A stretch of 15,455 nt of DNA from Armatimonadetes bacterium RBG_19FT_COMBO_69_19 (GTDB lineage: Bacteria > Sysuimicrobiota > Sysuimicrobiia > Sysuimicrobiales > Kaftiobacteriaceae): positions 1,041-16,495 of the forward strand of contig MENB01000130.1 in assembly GCA_001768125.1 (NCBI GenBank). Direction: 5' to 3'. Position numbers and translations under genes: made by a program. The notes below the pieces were generated by a model that saw nothing but the letters and a program-made list of their open reading frames with translations, had not been told where the DNA came from and did not search any database. The first letter of the stretch is position 1. The number at the start of each line of letters is the position of its first letter. Below are positions 14,104 through 15,455 of this stretch, in pieces.

Positions 14104-14146
14104 AGCAAGACACCCGCCAGGAACCCTCCGGCATCCGGAGAACCTG

Positions 14147-15151
14147 ATGGCGATGACTTTCGCCCCCGTGCGCGCGGCGATCCAGGGCCTCGGCGTCTGC
14201 ATCCCCACGCGCATCCTCACCAACGACGACCTCGCCCGCATGGTCGACACCACCGACGAGTGGATCACCGCCCGCACGGGCATCAAGCGGCGGCACCTGG
14301 CCGGCCCCGACGAGAGCACGTCAGACCTGGCCATCGTGGCCGCCGAGCGGGCCCTCGCCGACGCGAAGGTATCCGCGGAAGATCTCGACCTCATCATCGT
14401 CGGCACGGCCACGCCCGACATGTTCTTCCCAGCCACGGCCTGCCTGGTGCAGGAGCGGATCGGGGCGAAGCGCTCCGGCGCCTTCGACCTCCTCGCGGCC
14501 TGCTCGAGCTTCGTCTACGGGCTGATCACCGCGGGACAGATGATACAGGCCGGCGTAGTCCGCCGGGTGCTCGTGATCGGCGCGGAGACGCTCAGCCGGC
14601 TGATCGACTGGGAAGACCGGCGGACCTGCGTCCTCATCGGCGACGGCGCCGGTGCCGCGGTCCTGGGACCCGCCACGGATGGCCGGGGCATCCAGAGCGG
14701 CATGGTCGGGGCGGACGGGTCGGCGGGGGACGTCCTCAAGGTCACGGCGGGCGGGTCGCGGATGCCCATCACCAACGAGGCGATCGAACGCAAGCTGCAC
14801 CGCGCATACATGGACGGCCAGGCCGTGTTCAAGCTGGCTGTGAGGGCCGTGCCCGACCTCATCCGCAAAACGGTGGAGAGGGCCGGGTGGCGGCTCGAGG
14901 ACGTGGATCTGTTCGTCCCCCACCAGGCCAACCTGCGCATCATTGAGTCGATGCGGGATCAGCTCAAGGTCCCGCTCGAGAAGTTCGTGGTGAACATCGA
15001 GGAGTACGGCAATACGTCGGCGGCCAGCGTGCCGCTCGCCCTGTGGGAAGCCGTGCAGGCCGGCCGCATCAAGGACGGCGACCGCATCGTCCTCGCCGCC
15101 TTCGGGGGCGGCTTCACCTACGCGGCCTGCACGATCGTCTGGGGCCGCTAG
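14147..15151 (+). CDS. fabH: 3-oxoacyl-ACP synthase III (KAS III, FabH-like)
   Basis: A 334-residue KAS III. The triad is Cys119 (LLAACSSF), His259 (VPHQANLRI) and Asn289 (EYGNTSAASVP), in the standard spacing. CoA-binding Trp39 and Arg43 are present in DEWITARTGI, as in E. coli FabH, and FGGGFTYA closes the fold. It should condense an acyl-CoA primer with malonyl-ACP to start fatty acid synthesis; branched primers from 2-oxoacid oxidation are a plausible input here. The ATG has GGAG at a 6-base spacing. No ACP, fabD or fabF is adjacent, so a role in a special pathway rather than housekeeping synthesis cannot be excluded. Its TAG overlaps the stop of the convergent helicase gene in CTAG. Confidence 0.92.
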   Translation: MAMTFAPVRAAIQGLGVCIPTRILTNDDLARMVDTTDEWITARTGIKRRHLAGPDESTSDLAIVAAERALADAKVSAEDLDLIIVGTATPDMFFPATACLVQERIGAKRSGAFDLLAACSSFVYGLITAGQMIQAGVVRRVLVIGAETLSRLIDWEDRRTCVLIGDGAGAAVLGPATDGRGIQSGMVGADGSAGDVLKVTAGGSRMPITNEAIERKLHRAYMDGQAVFKLAVRAVPDLIRKTVERAGWRLEDVDLFVPHQANLRIIESMRDQLKVPLEKFVVNIEEYGNTSAASVPLALWEAVQAGRIKDGDRIVLAAFGGGFTYAACTIVWGR

Positions 15152-15455
15152 GGCCGCCGGCCCCCTCGTTCCCGCTCGTTCCGCAGCCGGCTCAGCAGGG
15201 CTCCAAGGGGCGCGACGTCGGTTGGCACGCCGTTCTTGAAGGCGATCGCCTGCCCCGACGCCACGGGGACCCTGGCTCCGGGCAGGATGACCCCGACCAG
15301 GTTCAGCGGATCGGCCGAGGCGATCACCACGGCGGCCGGATCTTCGGGTGTCCGCCGGACCGCGCGGAGCGTCTCCACCGCCTCGGGCATCGCGAACTGC
15401 TCCCCCGTGAGCCCGGCGACGAACCGCCCGCCCCGGATCTGCCCCTGCGCCTCCC
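15148..15455 (-). CDS. lhr: Lhr-family DEAD/DEAH helicase, C-terminal fragment (5' end outside window)
   Basis: About 101 residues of the C-terminus are visible, entering from the right edge as QGQIRGGRFVAGLTGEQF followed by MPEAVETLRAVRR and ASADPLNLVGVILPGARVP. The G-RFV-G--GEQFA-PEAV--LR block and SAADPLNLVGI--PG-RVP are characteristic of the extreme C-terminal domain of bacterial Lhr (large helicase-related) proteins, which are ATP-dependent 3'-5' DNA translocases linked to DNA repair. The tail after GVPTDVAPLGALLSRLRNE is charged and variable. The ATG at 15390 is internal, not the start. It is unrelated in function to the metabolic genes beside it and ends in TAG sharing CTAG with the KAS III stop. 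Confidence 0.85.
   Translation of the reverse strand, partial: EAQGQIRGGRFVAGLTGEQFAMPEAVETLRAVRRTPEDPAAVVIASADPLNLVGVILPGARVPVASGQAIAFKNGVPTDVAPLGALLSRLRNERERGGRRP

Noticed and set aside
13906..14436. 176-codon minus-strand frame opposite the 60-aa protein and the KAS III start
   Set aside because: Low-complexity Arg/Ser-rich reading; the plus strand has ribosome sites and a conserved KAS III N-terminus.
1..15455. CRISPR array, tRNA, insertion sequence, prophage or defence system
   Set aside because: No regularly spaced repeats, cloverleaf, transposase, phage or defence-type domains were seen; the Lhr fragment is a chromosomal repair helicase.

Overview
The window is a gene-dense, very GC-rich stretch of bacterial chromosome. 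It holds sixteen credible genes, three of them small membrane proteins, plus one seven-codon candidate leader peptide. There are no RNA genes, insertion sequences, phage genes or CRISPR arrays. The content (a ferredoxin-dependent 2-oxoacid oxidoreductase, a complete Liv-type ABC importer, acyl-CoA ligase, thiolase, SDR and an Lhr-type helicase) suggests an uncultured soil, sediment or subsurface heterotroph. Rokubacteria/NC10 or the CSP1-3-like lineages would fit, but the sequence alone does not fix the phylum.

Layout. (1) Positions 1-3361, minus strand: one transcription unit read right to left. It runs from a fused gamma-alpha subunit and a beta subunit of a 2-oxoacid:ferredoxin oxidoreductase, through a 49-residue two-helix membrane protein, to the N-terminal third of an HpaB/AbfD-superfamily flavoprotein that leaves the window. 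(2) Positions 3529-8244, plus strand: livM-livH-livK-livG-livF, a five-gene importer for branched-chain amino acids or similar carboxylates. Several genes overlap. A 13-bp-stem hairpin carrying a tiny ORF sits between livK and livG. (3) Positions 8255-10941, minus strand: a long-chain-type acyl-CoA synthetase, a membrane-anchored PH-like protein whose start overlaps the synthetase stop, and a YdeI/OmdA-family protein. (4) Positions 11004-15151, plus strand: SDR and thiolase (4-base overlap), an MBL-fold hydrolase, a 60-residue single-helix protein and a KAS III (FabH-like) synthase. (5) Positions 15148-15455, minus strand: the C-terminus of an Lhr-family helicase, converging on the KAS III gene with shared stop-codon bases.

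How the genes may work together. The importer faces the ferredoxin oxidoreductase across a 167-bp divergent region. This fits uptake of an amino acid or carboxylate, conversion to a 2-oxoacid by a transaminase not seen here, and oxidative decarboxylation to an acyl-CoA with reduced ferredoxin. The acyl-CoA synthetase, SDR and thiolase add CoA activation and the last two steps of beta-oxidation (or, in reverse, acetoacetyl-CoA formation and reduction). The true substrate is not determined. Everything recognised belongs to known families. The most unusual local signals are the livK-livG leader ORF and hairpin, substitutions in the thiolase active-site motifs, absence of the AbfD Fe-S cysteines in the HpaB-like protein, and the co-translated acyl-CoA synthetase/PH-like pair.
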